From NCBI GenBank assembly GCA_902793845.1, contig CADBFE010000010.1, positions 1 through 42,287 on the forward strand: a DNA stretch of 42,287 nucleotides. Reading direction: 5' to 3'. Source of the stretch: an uncultured Lachnospiraceae bacterium. Lineage in GTDB: Bacteria > Bacillota > Clostridia > Lachnospirales > Lachnospiraceae. Both the position numbers and the translations under genes were made by a program. Shown here in pieces: positions 26,082 to 34,199 of this stretch. The stretch's first letter is position 1. Every line of letters starts with the position of its first letter. The notes under the pieces were generated by a model. It did no database searches. It was given only the letters and a program-made list of their open reading frames with translations, and was not told the origin of the DNA.

Positions 26082-27146
26082 ATGACGGGTGTATTCGTCA
26101 GTTACAGTTCAAAGGATTTGGATATCCTGACACCAATCGTCAGGATGATGCATAAAAATAATATACCTTTTTTTAAGGCACCTGAGAGTATACCCCAGGG
26201 ATCCAATTATGCAAAGGAGATCCCGGGCGCGATCAGAGAGTATAAGGTTTTTTTGCTGCTTATTTCAGGAGATTCCCAGAGATCCGCATGGGTCGCCAAG
26301 GAAGTCGAGTTTGCGATTAACAGCGGCAGCATGATCGTGCCGGTACAGATCACCAGGGTACCCCTTGATAATAAATACAGGCTGTATCTCTCCGATCTTG
26401 AGATCATTAAATATTATGAAAATCAAAATGACGGACTGCGCCAGCTTGAGATAAAACTAAAACAGCTGACCAGAAAGGATATATTCACATTTGATGAGGA
26501 TGTATCAGATGAGACAGAAGAAAATCAGGAAGCTGCCGATTATCCGGGGGATGACACGGGAGAACTGACCGGCGTCGAAAAAGAGCTTTTAGAGCTTAAG
26601 AGAAAAAAAGAAAAGAAGATGACGGGTATCATCAAAAACGTCTCAAAGTCTGAAAACGGAAAGGTGGCAAACCCGTTTACCGAAACAAAACAGGAGAAAA
26701 AAAGGACCCTGACGCCTCACAGGATCCAGGCAAGACGCCAGAATGCCGTATCTATGAATCACATTCCCGAGGAGTGTGAATACTGCAAGGGTGAACTCAC
26801 CATGTGCGGTAAGGGTGCGTATAAATGCGAGGAGTGCGGTAAGATCAGCTACGATTCTTTCCAGAAGATAAAAAACTTTCTGGATGAGCATGGTCCGACA
26901 CCGGCAGTAGAGGTATCGGCTGAGACGGGACTGCCCAAGGAGATGGTGGAATATCTGCTCCTTGAGGAACATCTTGAAATACCGAGATCGTCAAGTGTGA
27001 TGCTTGCCTGTCAGAACTGCGGAGCAGCAATCAGGAGCGGCAGACTGTGTGATATGTGTAAAAAGAGGGTACAGCTGGTAAAACCCATGGACCCCAAAGA
27101 GAAAAATGAGGCCAAATTCAGATACGCTTATCAGGATAAAAAATAA
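26082..27146 (+). CDS. TIR-domain protein with zinc ribbons and a YvyF-like helical module
   Basis: A 354-residue protein. Residues 1-135 form a bacterial TIR domain: GVFVSYSSKDLDILTPIVRM, PFFKAPESIPQGSNYA, FLLLISGDSQRSAWVAKEVE. The glutamate of the WxxxE-type motif (W70, E74), catalytic in NAD-cleaving TIRs, is present. Residues about 140-225 are a charged linker. Then C-x2-C pairs (CEYCKG, CEECGK) make a zinc ribbon, KIKNFLDEHGPTPAVEVSAE (followed by TGLPKEMVEYLLLEEHLEIP) makes a small helical HTH-like unit, and CQNCGAAIRSGRLCDMCKK a second ribbon. The last two parts resemble the flagellar-region protein YvyF. It may signal or bind nucleic acid; an immune role is possible but no partner gene is adjacent. 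It is 26 bases after deoC, probably by read-through. Confidence 0.8.
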   Translation: MTGVFVSYSSKDLDILTPIVRMMHKNNIPFFKAPESIPQGSNYAKEIPGAIREYKVFLLLISGDSQRSAWVAKEVEFAINSGSMIVPVQITRVPLDNKYRLYLSDLEIIKYYENQNDGLRQLEIKLKQLTRKDIFTFDEDVSDETEENQEAADYPGDDTGELTGVEKELLELKRKKEKKMTGIIKNVSKSENGKVANPFTETKQEKKRTLTPHRIQARRQNAVSMNHIPEECEYCKGELTMCGKGAYKCEECGKISYDSFQKIKNFLDEHGPTPAVEVSAETGLPKEMVEYLLLEEHLEIPRSSSVMLACQNCGAAIRSGRLCDMCKKRVQLVKPMDPKEKNEAKFRYAYQDKK

Positions 27147-27167
27147 TCTCATAAAAGATATCATATA

Positions 27168-27196
27168 TTGCCATTAACACGGTATACAGATATAAT
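27168..27196 (+). promoter_or_regulatory. Sigma-A promoter before the phosphodiester-glycosidase-like gene
   Basis: TTGCCA (27168-27173), 17-base spacer, TATAAT (27191-27196). The expected start is near 27203, about 29 bases before the ATG. Confidence 0.85.
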
Positions 27197-27231
27197 TCAT
27201 AAAGAAATAAATAGTTAAAGAGGAATGAAAA

Positions 27232-28326
27232 ATGGGAAAAAGGATTGGCAATATCGTCCTTAGAGTACTGATCGTAATACTGGTAACAGTTGTGATGCTT
27301 GTCGGAACGCTCTATCTGATGATATTTAAATTCAAGAACGGTCCGTCAGAATCAGCAAAGAATATGTTTATCACAACGATAATGGAAACGGGACAGCTCA
27401 AGTTTGTGGCATCCCTTGTATGCACACCGGAGGAGATAGCAGAGATAGTCGGAGCCAACGCCATGCAGGAGATGGAGGCTGATGTAGATACATCACTTAT
27501 CAGCATGAGCGGCAACACAGCAGAAGCGTCAGCCGGAGAATATACAGAGACGGAAGTCTTTGATGAAAACGGTATCAGGATGGTGGAGATATCAGGTCGA
27601 AGCTTTTTTGCAAAGATGCTGATAGTTAAGGATCCCTCTCAGGTCAAAGTCGGTACCACATATAACGGCGGCTGGGGCACATACGGAAAAGAACTTGATG
27701 AGATAGTAAGTGATGCCGGAGCGATAGCAGGTATAAATGGCGGAATATATGTTTCCACAGGTAATACCGGCGGACAGCCCATGGGAGTAGTCGTTCAGGA
27801 CGGCCAGATCACATATAACGCTCCCTATGATGCAAACGGTATGTATATGATCGGATTTAATAATGAAAATATTCTGATTGTCAAGGATATAAACGGTATG
27901 AGCGCATCTGAGTTTTCGGCTTATGTAGAATCAGACGGAATCAGGGATGCGGTAGCCTTCCAGGATGAAGCATCGGATGCTGACAACCATTTCGTACCCC
28001 TTATCATAAACGGTGAGCCCAGACAGCTCGACGGTCAGGGATCGGGAGCAAACCCGAGAACCGTAATCGGACAGAGATCCGACGGTGCAGTTCTCCTCCT
28101 TGTCACAGACGGAAGAGGTACATCGGGACACCTCGGAGCAACTGCATCAGACCTTATCGGTATCATGCAGGAGTACGGTGCGGTCAATGCGGCAAACCTT
28201 GACGGAGGATCGTCTTCAACAATGGTTTATAACGGAAACTGGGAGATGACATCAGTTACATTCTATTATCAGAATTCATCATGGAAACTGCCAACTGCAT
28301 TTGTGGTAATGCCTGCAGGGAATTAA
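27232..28326 (+). CDS. Membrane-anchored phosphodiester glycosidase family protein (NAGPA-like)
   Basis: A 364-residue protein with an N-terminal membrane anchor (about 8-30) and an extracellular NAGPA-type domain: GAIAGINGGIYVS, GQPMGVVVQDGQI, ANPRTVIGQRSDGAVLLLVT and the hallmark NLDGGSSSTMVYNG. Family members cleave GlcNAc-alpha-phosphodiesters or related sugar-phosphate linkages in cell-wall glycans or exopolymers; the substrate here is unknown. It begins a transcription unit with its own promoter and precedes a second single-span membrane protein by 26 bases, suggesting a cell-surface function for both. Confidence 0.9.
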   Translation: MGKRIGNIVLRVLIVILVTVVMLVGTLYLMIFKFKNGPSESAKNMFITTIMETGQLKFVASLVCTPEEIAEIVGANAMQEMEADVDTSLISMSGNTAEASAGEYTETEVFDENGIRMVEISGRSFFAKMLIVKDPSQVKVGTTYNGGWGTYGKELDEIVSDAGAIAGINGGIYVSTGNTGGQPMGVVVQDGQITYNAPYDANGMYMIGFNNENILIVKDINGMSASEFSAYVESDGIRDAVAFQDEASDADNHFVPLIINGEPRQLDGQGSGANPRTVIGQRSDGAVLLLVTDGRGTSGHLGATASDLIGIMQEYGAVNAANLDGGSSSTMVYNGNWEMTSVTFYYQNSSWKLPTAFVVMPAGN

Positions 28327-28352
28327 TATAAAAGCAATAGGAACTTTAAGTA

Positions 28353-29774
28353 ATGAACGGACTTAACAATAATGACCTTAATATGGTCGATCTGGACAGA
28401 AGAAACGACAGACCGGTAAAGAGAAAGACATCCGGAAACAGTAAGAGCAAAACGGGAAGTGCCAGGAGATCAACGGGAAGCTCAAGAAGGATAACCGATG
28501 AATACGGACACGGAAGGATTCCGGAGAGAAGAAGATCGGCAGATGAGCTGATGCACGGAGCCATTCCTCCCTCTAAAAAGAAAAAGAGAAAAGGCAAGAG
28601 GGGCAAGGCATACAGGAGAGAAAAGAGAAGATGGCAGAGATTCTGGAAGATACTTGCCATATATGCGGGAGTACTCCTTATCCTCTCGATAATATTCCTG
28701 ATCTATACAGACAGCTGTCTGAAAAAATATGAGAAATCCCAGTCGTCATACGCCATGGAAAATTATTTAAAGAAATTCAGCGAGGCGATTGGCAGCGGTA
28801 CGATTCCGGAGGGAATGAGTTTTGCCACAAGTGTGAGCGAGTTTGACAGTGCTGATATTATGTCATCATCATATCTGTCATACCTTCAGGGCAAGACATT
28901 GACTTATGATAAAGCACCCGACAGTTATATGACGGAGGCTCCTGTATATCTGATCAAGGCAGACGGAACAGATGTGGCCAGGGTTAAAATGGAGGGTACA
29001 AACGGACAGGTGATCCTGGCAATCCTTACTGTACTTGACTGGAATGTTACAGAGGTAACTCCCATATTCAGTATGGATACCCATGATTATACAATCACCG
29101 TACCGGATAATTATTCAGTAACTGTAAACGGTACACCTCTTTCAGATGCTTATCTGTCAGGAGAGACTGAGACAGTAGATCTCTTCCAGTATGCGAGAGA
29201 GTATGCTGACCTCCATGATATGAAGAAATATGTCATTACCGGAGTGATGTCCGATATATCCGTTGCGGTATATGACGGAGACGGCAACCAGGTAGAGTGC
29301 AATGTAAACGGATATGACTACAGTGCAGGATACCAGTCGATGGGAGAGATTCCGGAAGATTACAAGGATATGGCTCTTAACATGGCTGAGACATGGAGCC
29401 TTTTAATGACAAGAGACTTAAGCGGAACCAGCAACGGATTTTACACTCTTGCAGAGTATCTGATCGAAGGATCATATTACTACAAGATGGCTTATGACTG
29501 GGCAACCGGAATAGATATCACATTTACAAGTGCCCATACTCTCGGCAATCCGATATTTACAAATATCGTCGTGGATGATTATGTGAAATATACGGACAAC
29601 TGTTTCTCATGTCATATTTATTTTGACAAAGATATGTACCTGACCAGGACAGGAGAGACGGCCTACGATACGACGGATTCCACATTTATATTTGTCTACT
29701 ACGATGATTCCGATGACGGTGTGGACAATCCCCACTGGGCAATTGCGGATATGATAGCGAACACTTCAAACTGA
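28353..29774 (+). CDS. Single-pass membrane protein, unknown function
   Basis: A 473-residue protein. Residues 1-100 are cytoplasmic and very basic (Arg/Lys/Ser/Gly-rich; KKKKRKGKRGKAYRREKRR), then one membrane helix (about 108-128, ILAIYAGVLLILSIIFLIY) and an extracellular region of about 340 residues with no recognised domain, containing PVYLIKADGTDVARVKMEGT and, nearer the end, LAEYLIEGSYYYKMAYDWAT. The topology (basic inside, large outside) resembles surface or cell-wall-assembly proteins of Lachnospiraceae. The basic tail could bind nucleic acid or acidic lipids; that is a guess. It lies between the NAGPA-like gene and another unassigned gene, 26 and 43 bases apart, so the three are likely one operon. 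Confidence 0.7.
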   Translation: MNGLNNNDLNMVDLDRRNDRPVKRKTSGNSKSKTGSARRSTGSSRRITDEYGHGRIPERRRSADELMHGAIPPSKKKKRKGKRGKAYRREKRRWQRFWKILAIYAGVLLILSIIFLIYTDSCLKKYEKSQSSYAMENYLKKFSEAIGSGTIPEGMSFATSVSEFDSADIMSSSYLSYLQGKTLTYDKAPDSYMTEAPVYLIKADGTDVARVKMEGTNGQVILAILTVLDWNVTEVTPIFSMDTHDYTITVPDNYSVTVNGTPLSDAYLSGETETVDLFQYAREYADLHDMKKYVITGVMSDISVAVYDGDGNQVECNVNGYDYSAGYQSMGEIPEDYKDMALNMAETWSLLMTRDLSGTSNGFYTLAEYLIEGSYYYKMAYDWATGIDITFTSAHTLGNPIFTNIVVDDYVKYTDNCFSCHIYFDKDMYLTRTGETAYDTTDSTFIFVYYDDSDDGVDNPHWAIADMIANTSN

Positions 29775-29817
29775 TTTACAGATAAAATAAACTTATATTC
29801 AGGAGGGTTACGACTAA

Positions 29818-30567
29818 ATGAGTGAAGAAATGATTAACGAGAATTCAGACATGGAGAACAACAGCTCCGAGGGTAAATCCAGAGAGGAGATAGAAAAGGA
29901 GTTTTTCGCCAAAATTGCGGAAGGCAGAAAAGACGATCCCCTTATCGGAGTAAAGCTCGGATCGGATGATATCTTTAAATCCCTGATGAAAATAGCCAGG
30001 GATGACAAGAATGTGGTCAATGTACATGATGTGACACTCTACGCAGCCGGTCTTGCGGGATACGCCTGCCAGGCTTCATGTATGGAGAAATATATCGTCA
30101 GGGAAAAACTGCAGTTTAATGATAAGTTTCATCTTATTATGACGGCAAGGGGTGAAAAGTATATCTTTGCCGACTGTATCAACGAGAAGCTCTTTACCGA
30201 TAAACATTCAGTATGGAATCTTGTCAGCGGTGTTTATAAAAAGATGTATCCGTCTCTTAAGGTTCCGTCGCCCGCTCCTTTTATAAAGAAAGTTGCAGAG
30301 TCGGTAGGAGATCCTAACTATATGGTATGCGGAGAGCAGACACCGGAGGCTCTTACGGAGATGATAGCTCTTGTATGGAAAAACATCTACGTAAAGATGA
30401 AGAAATACTGTCCCAATTCTGAGGAGTGGCCTACTCTTTATGCTATGGTTCTCCAGAAATGTCTCGTTGCCACAAAGGGTATGATCGATCCCAAGATAGC
30501 GATGAATCTGATTGCTGAGATAGCAGTATTTTCTTCAAAAATCTATATAGGAGATTTTGGTCAGTAA
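29818..30567 (+). CDS. Conserved hypothetical protein
   Basis: A 249-residue soluble protein I do not recognise. The first about 30 residues are acidic and disordered (SEEMINENSDMENNSSEGKS), the remainder is a mixed helical/strand domain with EEIEKEFFAKIAEGRKDDPL, VVNVHDVTLYAAGLAGYACQ and YMVCGEQTPEALTEMIALVW. There is no signal peptide or membrane segment. A strong AGGAGGG ribosome site precedes the ATG. It follows the single-pass membrane protein by 43 bases and precedes the GH3 enzyme by 20, so its transcription is probably shared with one or both. Confidence 0.7.
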   Translation: MSEEMINENSDMENNSSEGKSREEIEKEFFAKIAEGRKDDPLIGVKLGSDDIFKSLMKIARDDKNVVNVHDVTLYAAGLAGYACQASCMEKYIVREKLQFNDKFHLIMTARGEKYIFADCINEKLFTDKHSVWNLVSGVYKKMYPSLKVPSPAPFIKKVAESVGDPNYMVCGEQTPEALTEMIALVWKNIYVKMKKYCPNSEEWPTLYAMVLQKCLVATKGMIDPKIAMNLIAEIAVFSSKIYIGDFGQ

Positions 30568-30587
30568 ATCTCCCGAAAGGATGATGT

Positions 30588-33350
30588 ATGAATATTGAAA
30601 AAGTGATACTTGATTGGAATGAATATATCGAAGCTGCCAGATCGGTTGTCAGCGAAGGATGTGTTCTTCTTGAGAATAATGGGACACTGCCGCTTGAAAA
30701 AGGGGCAGTTGTTTCGATTTTTGGGCGCATACAGACCCATTATTACAAGAGTGGTACAGGATCAGGGGGTATGGTCAACGTAACCCATGTAGTGGGTATT
30801 CCGGAGGGTCTTAAGCAAAGTGGTCATGTCACCGTAAATGAAGAACTCGAAAATATCTACAAAAAATGGGAAGAGGAAAATCCCTTTGATGAAGGTCTTG
30901 GATGGGGTACTGAGCCCTGGTCACAGCCGGAGATGGAACTGACGGATGACATAGTCTCAGACGCATCATCAAAATCTGATGTGGCAATCGTCATCATAGG
31001 CAGAACAGCAGGAGAGGATAAAGACTTCTCTGATGTGGCCGGTGCGTACAAGTTGTCTGACGCAGAGGAGGATATGCTCCGCAGAGTCAGAAAGCATTTT
31101 GACAAAATGGTGGTCCTCTTAAATGTTGGATCCCTTATGGATCTGAATACGATAAACGATATCGGACCTGATGCCCTTATGGTTGTATGGCAGGGCGGTA
31201 TGATCGGAGGACTCGGTACTGCAGATGTCCTTACAGGAAAGGTAAATCCTTCCGGTAAGCTTACGGATACCATAGCATACGAGATAACAGATTATCCCTC
31301 AACAGAAAACTTTGGAGATCCTGTTAAAGATTATTATGCGGAAGATATCTATGTAGGATACAGATACTTTGAGACTTTTGACAAATCAAAAGTCAGATAT
31401 CCGTTCGGATATGGCAAATCATACACAGAGTTTGAACATACAAAAGGTGAGTTTACCGTTAATGAAAATGAGCGGACTTTAACGGTATCATGCACTGTAA
31501 AAAATACAGGTGCTGTTGCCGGTAAGGATGTTGCCCAGTTTTATGTATCTGCACCCCAGGGGTTGCTCGGTAAACCTGAAAAAGTATTGGTGGCATATAA
31601 AAAGACAGGCATGCTGGCCCCCGGAAAAGAAGAGAAAATCACTGTGACGGTTCCCTTTGACAGATTTGCTTCTTTTGATGATGCGGGAGTCACCGGATAC
31701 GAGAGCTGCTTTGTACTTGAGGCAGGAAAGTATACAGTATATGAAGGTAAAAATGTAAGGGATACATACAGCGAAGGCTCATTTGAGTTAAAAGAAAATA
31801 CTCTGATAGAGAAGCTCTCAAAAGCTCTTGCACCAATGGAGAGCTTTAAGAGAATGAAGGCTTTTGAAAATACAGAGGGAACATTATCCGTAAAATATGA
31901 GGATGTACCTGTATCTGATATTGATGAAAAAAAGAGACGCATCGATAATATGCCGGCGGAGATCCCTCAGGATTTTACAGCGAGATATTCCTTAAAAGAT
32001 GTTCTCTCCGGAAGCATAGACATGGAACAGTTTATAGCCAGACTCTCCGATGACGATCTGGCATGTATAGTCAGAGGCGAGGGTATGGGATCAAGCCTTG
32101 TGACTGCAGGTACGGCAGCTGCCTTTGGAGGAGTATCCGATTATTTAAGAAAGATGGATATACCTGCGGTATGCTGTGATGACGGCCCGTCAGGTATGCG
32201 TCTTGACTCGGGAGCCACGGCTTTCAGCATGCCAAACGGAACCATGCTTGCAAGTACATTTAATCCGGATATCATAGAGAGGATGTACGCTTTTACATCT
32301 CTTGAGATGATATATAACAAAGTTGAGTGCCTTTTGGGGCCGGGAATGAATATCCACAGAAATCCCCTTAACGGAAGAAACTTTGAGTATTTTTCGGAAG
32401 ATCCGTATCTGAACGGAACAATAGCCTCCGCCATGCTTAAGGGACTTCATAAATACGGCTCTGACGGCGTGGCAAAGCATTTTTGCTGCAACAATCAGGA
32501 GCTTGGCAGACAGGCATGTGACAGTGTGGTATCCGAAAGAGCTCTCCGTGAGATATACCTTAAGGGATTTGAGATTGCCGTAAAAGAAGGTGGATGCAAA
32601 GCCTTTATGACCACATATGCCCAGGTCAATGGTATGTGGACTGCCGGCAATTATGATTTAAATACCAGGATCCTCAGGGATGAATGGGGCTTTAAGGGTA
32701 TAGTGATGACTGACTGGTGGGCCCAGGTCAACGACCGTGGCGGTGAGCCGTCGAAAAACAATACGGCAGCAATGGTCAGAGCCCAGAACGATCTGTATAT
32801 GGTTACTGCAAATGCGGCAATGAATTCTGCCGGCGACAATACACTGGCTCAGTTAAGTGAAGGAAAGTTAAACAGGGCAGAACTGCAGCGGTGTGCCATG
32901 AACATCTGTGAGTATGCCATGAATACCATGGCCATGAAGAGGCTCTGTCATAATGATATTAAGGTTGAGATAGCGGGCAGAGTCATTGAGGAGGACGCTT
33001 TCGATATCGAAAATGCTGAATATCTCGTATTAAAGGGCAATATAACAGTGAGCCTTAAGGACAAGGAATCAAAGGCCGGAACAAACTACTACATCCCTCT
33101 TGATATCCAGGACCTTGGTATGTACGATATCTCGGTTACCGCATCCTCTATGCTCGGAGAGGTAGCCCAGCTTCCCTGCACCCTGTATTACACAGGAGTA
33201 CCGTTTCTTACATACACATTTAACGGAACCGGAGGAAAAGAAGTGACCATAACAAAATCCATGGATTTCCATAACAGGATGGCGGTCATCAGGCTTAATG
33301 TAGCCAAGAACGGACTTGACCTCGACAGGATAGAATTTAAAAAACAGTAA
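30588..33350 (+). CDS. Family 3 glycoside hydrolase, domain-permuted beta-glucosidase
   Basis: A 920-residue GH3 with domains in reversed order: the C-terminal alpha/beta sandwich comes first (about 15-245: EGCVLLENNGTLPLEKGAVV, DVAIVIIGRTAGEDKDFSDV, VWQGGMIGGLGTADVLTGKV, NPSGKLTDT), then a fibronectin-III-like domain (about 265-400: YVGYRYFETFDKSKVRYPFG) and last the TIM barrel (about 455-760: CDDGPSGMRLD, GPGMNIHRNPLNGRNFEYFS, GVAKHFCCNNQE, with the nucleophile aspartate D709 in GIVMTDWW). This permuted type is known in rumen and gut clostridia. It lacks a signal peptide, so it acts inside the cell on imported cello- or xyloglucan oligosaccharides. The YicI-type enzyme downstream supports that. 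Confidence 0.95.
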   Translation: MNIEKVILDWNEYIEAARSVVSEGCVLLENNGTLPLEKGAVVSIFGRIQTHYYKSGTGSGGMVNVTHVVGIPEGLKQSGHVTVNEELENIYKKWEEENPFDEGLGWGTEPWSQPEMELTDDIVSDASSKSDVAIVIIGRTAGEDKDFSDVAGAYKLSDAEEDMLRRVRKHFDKMVVLLNVGSLMDLNTINDIGPDALMVVWQGGMIGGLGTADVLTGKVNPSGKLTDTIAYEITDYPSTENFGDPVKDYYAEDIYVGYRYFETFDKSKVRYPFGYGKSYTEFEHTKGEFTVNENERTLTVSCTVKNTGAVAGKDVAQFYVSAPQGLLGKPEKVLVAYKKTGMLAPGKEEKITVTVPFDRFASFDDAGVTGYESCFVLEAGKYTVYEGKNVRDTYSEGSFELKENTLIEKLSKALAPMESFKRMKAFENTEGTLSVKYEDVPVSDIDEKKRRIDNMPAEIPQDFTARYSLKDVLSGSIDMEQFIARLSDDDLACIVRGEGMGSSLVTAGTAAAFGGVSDYLRKMDIPAVCCDDGPSGMRLDSGATAFSMPNGTMLASTFNPDIIERMYAFTSLEMIYNKVECLLGPGMNIHRNPLNGRNFEYFSEDPYLNGTIASAMLKGLHKYGSDGVAKHFCCNNQELGRQACDSVVSERALREIYLKGFEIAVKEGGCKAFMTTYAQVNGMWTAGNYDLNTRILRDEWGFKGIVMTDWWAQVNDRGGEPSKNNTAAMVRAQNDLYMVTANAAMNSAGDNTLAQLSEGKLNRAELQRCAMNICEYAMNTMAMKRLCHNDIKVEIAGRVIEEDAFDIENAEYLVLKGNITVSLKDKESKAGTNYYIPLDIQDLGMYDISVTASSMLGEVAQLPCTLYYTGVPFLTYTFNGTGGKEVTITKSMDFHNRMAVIRLNVAKNGLDLDRIEFKKQ

Positions 33351-33388
33351 TTTTCTACTATAAATATTTTAAATTTGGAGGTTTCAAA

Positions 33389-34180
33389 ATGAGCAAAATC
33401 GGTTTTGTCGGAATGGGCAATATGGCAAAGGCACTTGCATCCGGATTTATAAAGTCGGGCGCAGTGGACGGAATGGATGTGTATGCTTATGCACCGACAC
33501 AGGACAAGCTTATGAAGAATGCTGATGAGATAGGCTTTCTGCCTATGACGAGTGTGACGGCTGTTGTCCAGAATGCGGATATCATAATAATAGCATGCAA
33601 GCCGTATCAGATAGACAAGGTTCTCGATGAGACCAGGGATATATTAAAAGGCAAGGCTATCGTATCGATTGCGTCCGGATGGTTTTACCAGACATTTGCT
33701 GACAAGGTAAGGGATGTCAGAATCCAGTGTGTAATGCCAAACACACCTGCCATGGTAGGGGAGGGCGTATTCCTCTTTGAGGAGGCAGGCAGTCTCGCAC
33801 CCCTTGAACTTGCGGAAGTGATGAATATGTTCAGTACCATAGGACTGGTTGTATCAATGCCTACAAGACACATGAGCATAGCATCTGCCATATCGGGATG
33901 CGGACCGGCATTTATGGATGTGATCATGGAAGCTTACGGTGATGCTGCGGTTAAGTACGGTTTATCAAGGGAAACGGCATACAAGCTGATTGCAAAGACC
34001 ATGGTGGGCAGTGCAAAGCTACAGCTTGAGACAGGCAAGCATCCGGGTCTTTTAAAGGATGAGGTTTGTTCTCCTGCGGGAACAACCATCAGGGGTATAG
34101 CATCACTAGAAAAGAACGGTATGAGAAATGCATGCATTGAATGTATAGATGCAATAATGAACTTTAAAACAACTAAATAA
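33389..34180 (+). CDS. proC: Pyrroline-5-carboxylate reductase
   Basis: A 263-residue ProC that reduces P5C to proline with NAD(P)H. It begins KIGFVGMGNMAKALASGFIK (Rossmann), has IIIACKPYQI, VQCVMPNTPA-like RIQCVMPNTPAMVGEGVFLF, and the ISGCGPAFMDVIMEAYGDAA and DEVCSPAGTTIRGIASLEKN signatures of the dimer/active-site region. Full length and intact. It sits between two glycoside hydrolases with short gaps (38 and 19 bases), an odd place for a proline gene; co-transcription may be accidental. TTTGGAGGTTT precedes the ATG. Confidence 0.96.
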   Translation: MSKIGFVGMGNMAKALASGFIKSGAVDGMDVYAYAPTQDKLMKNADEIGFLPMTSVTAVVQNADIIIIACKPYQIDKVLDETRDILKGKAIVSIASGWFYQTFADKVRDVRIQCVMPNTPAMVGEGVFLFEEAGSLAPLELAEVMNMFSTIGLVVSMPTRHMSIASAISGCGPAFMDVIMEAYGDAAVKYGLSRETAYKLIAKTMVGSAKLQLETGKHPGLLKDEVCSPAGTTIRGIASLEKNGMRNACIECIDAIMNFKTTK

Positions 34181-34199
34181 TTAAGAGAGAAGGTATTTT

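Noticed and set aside
30588-33350. GH3 domain order as a novelty
   Set aside because: The permuted GH3 architecture is already known from rumen and gut clostridia.
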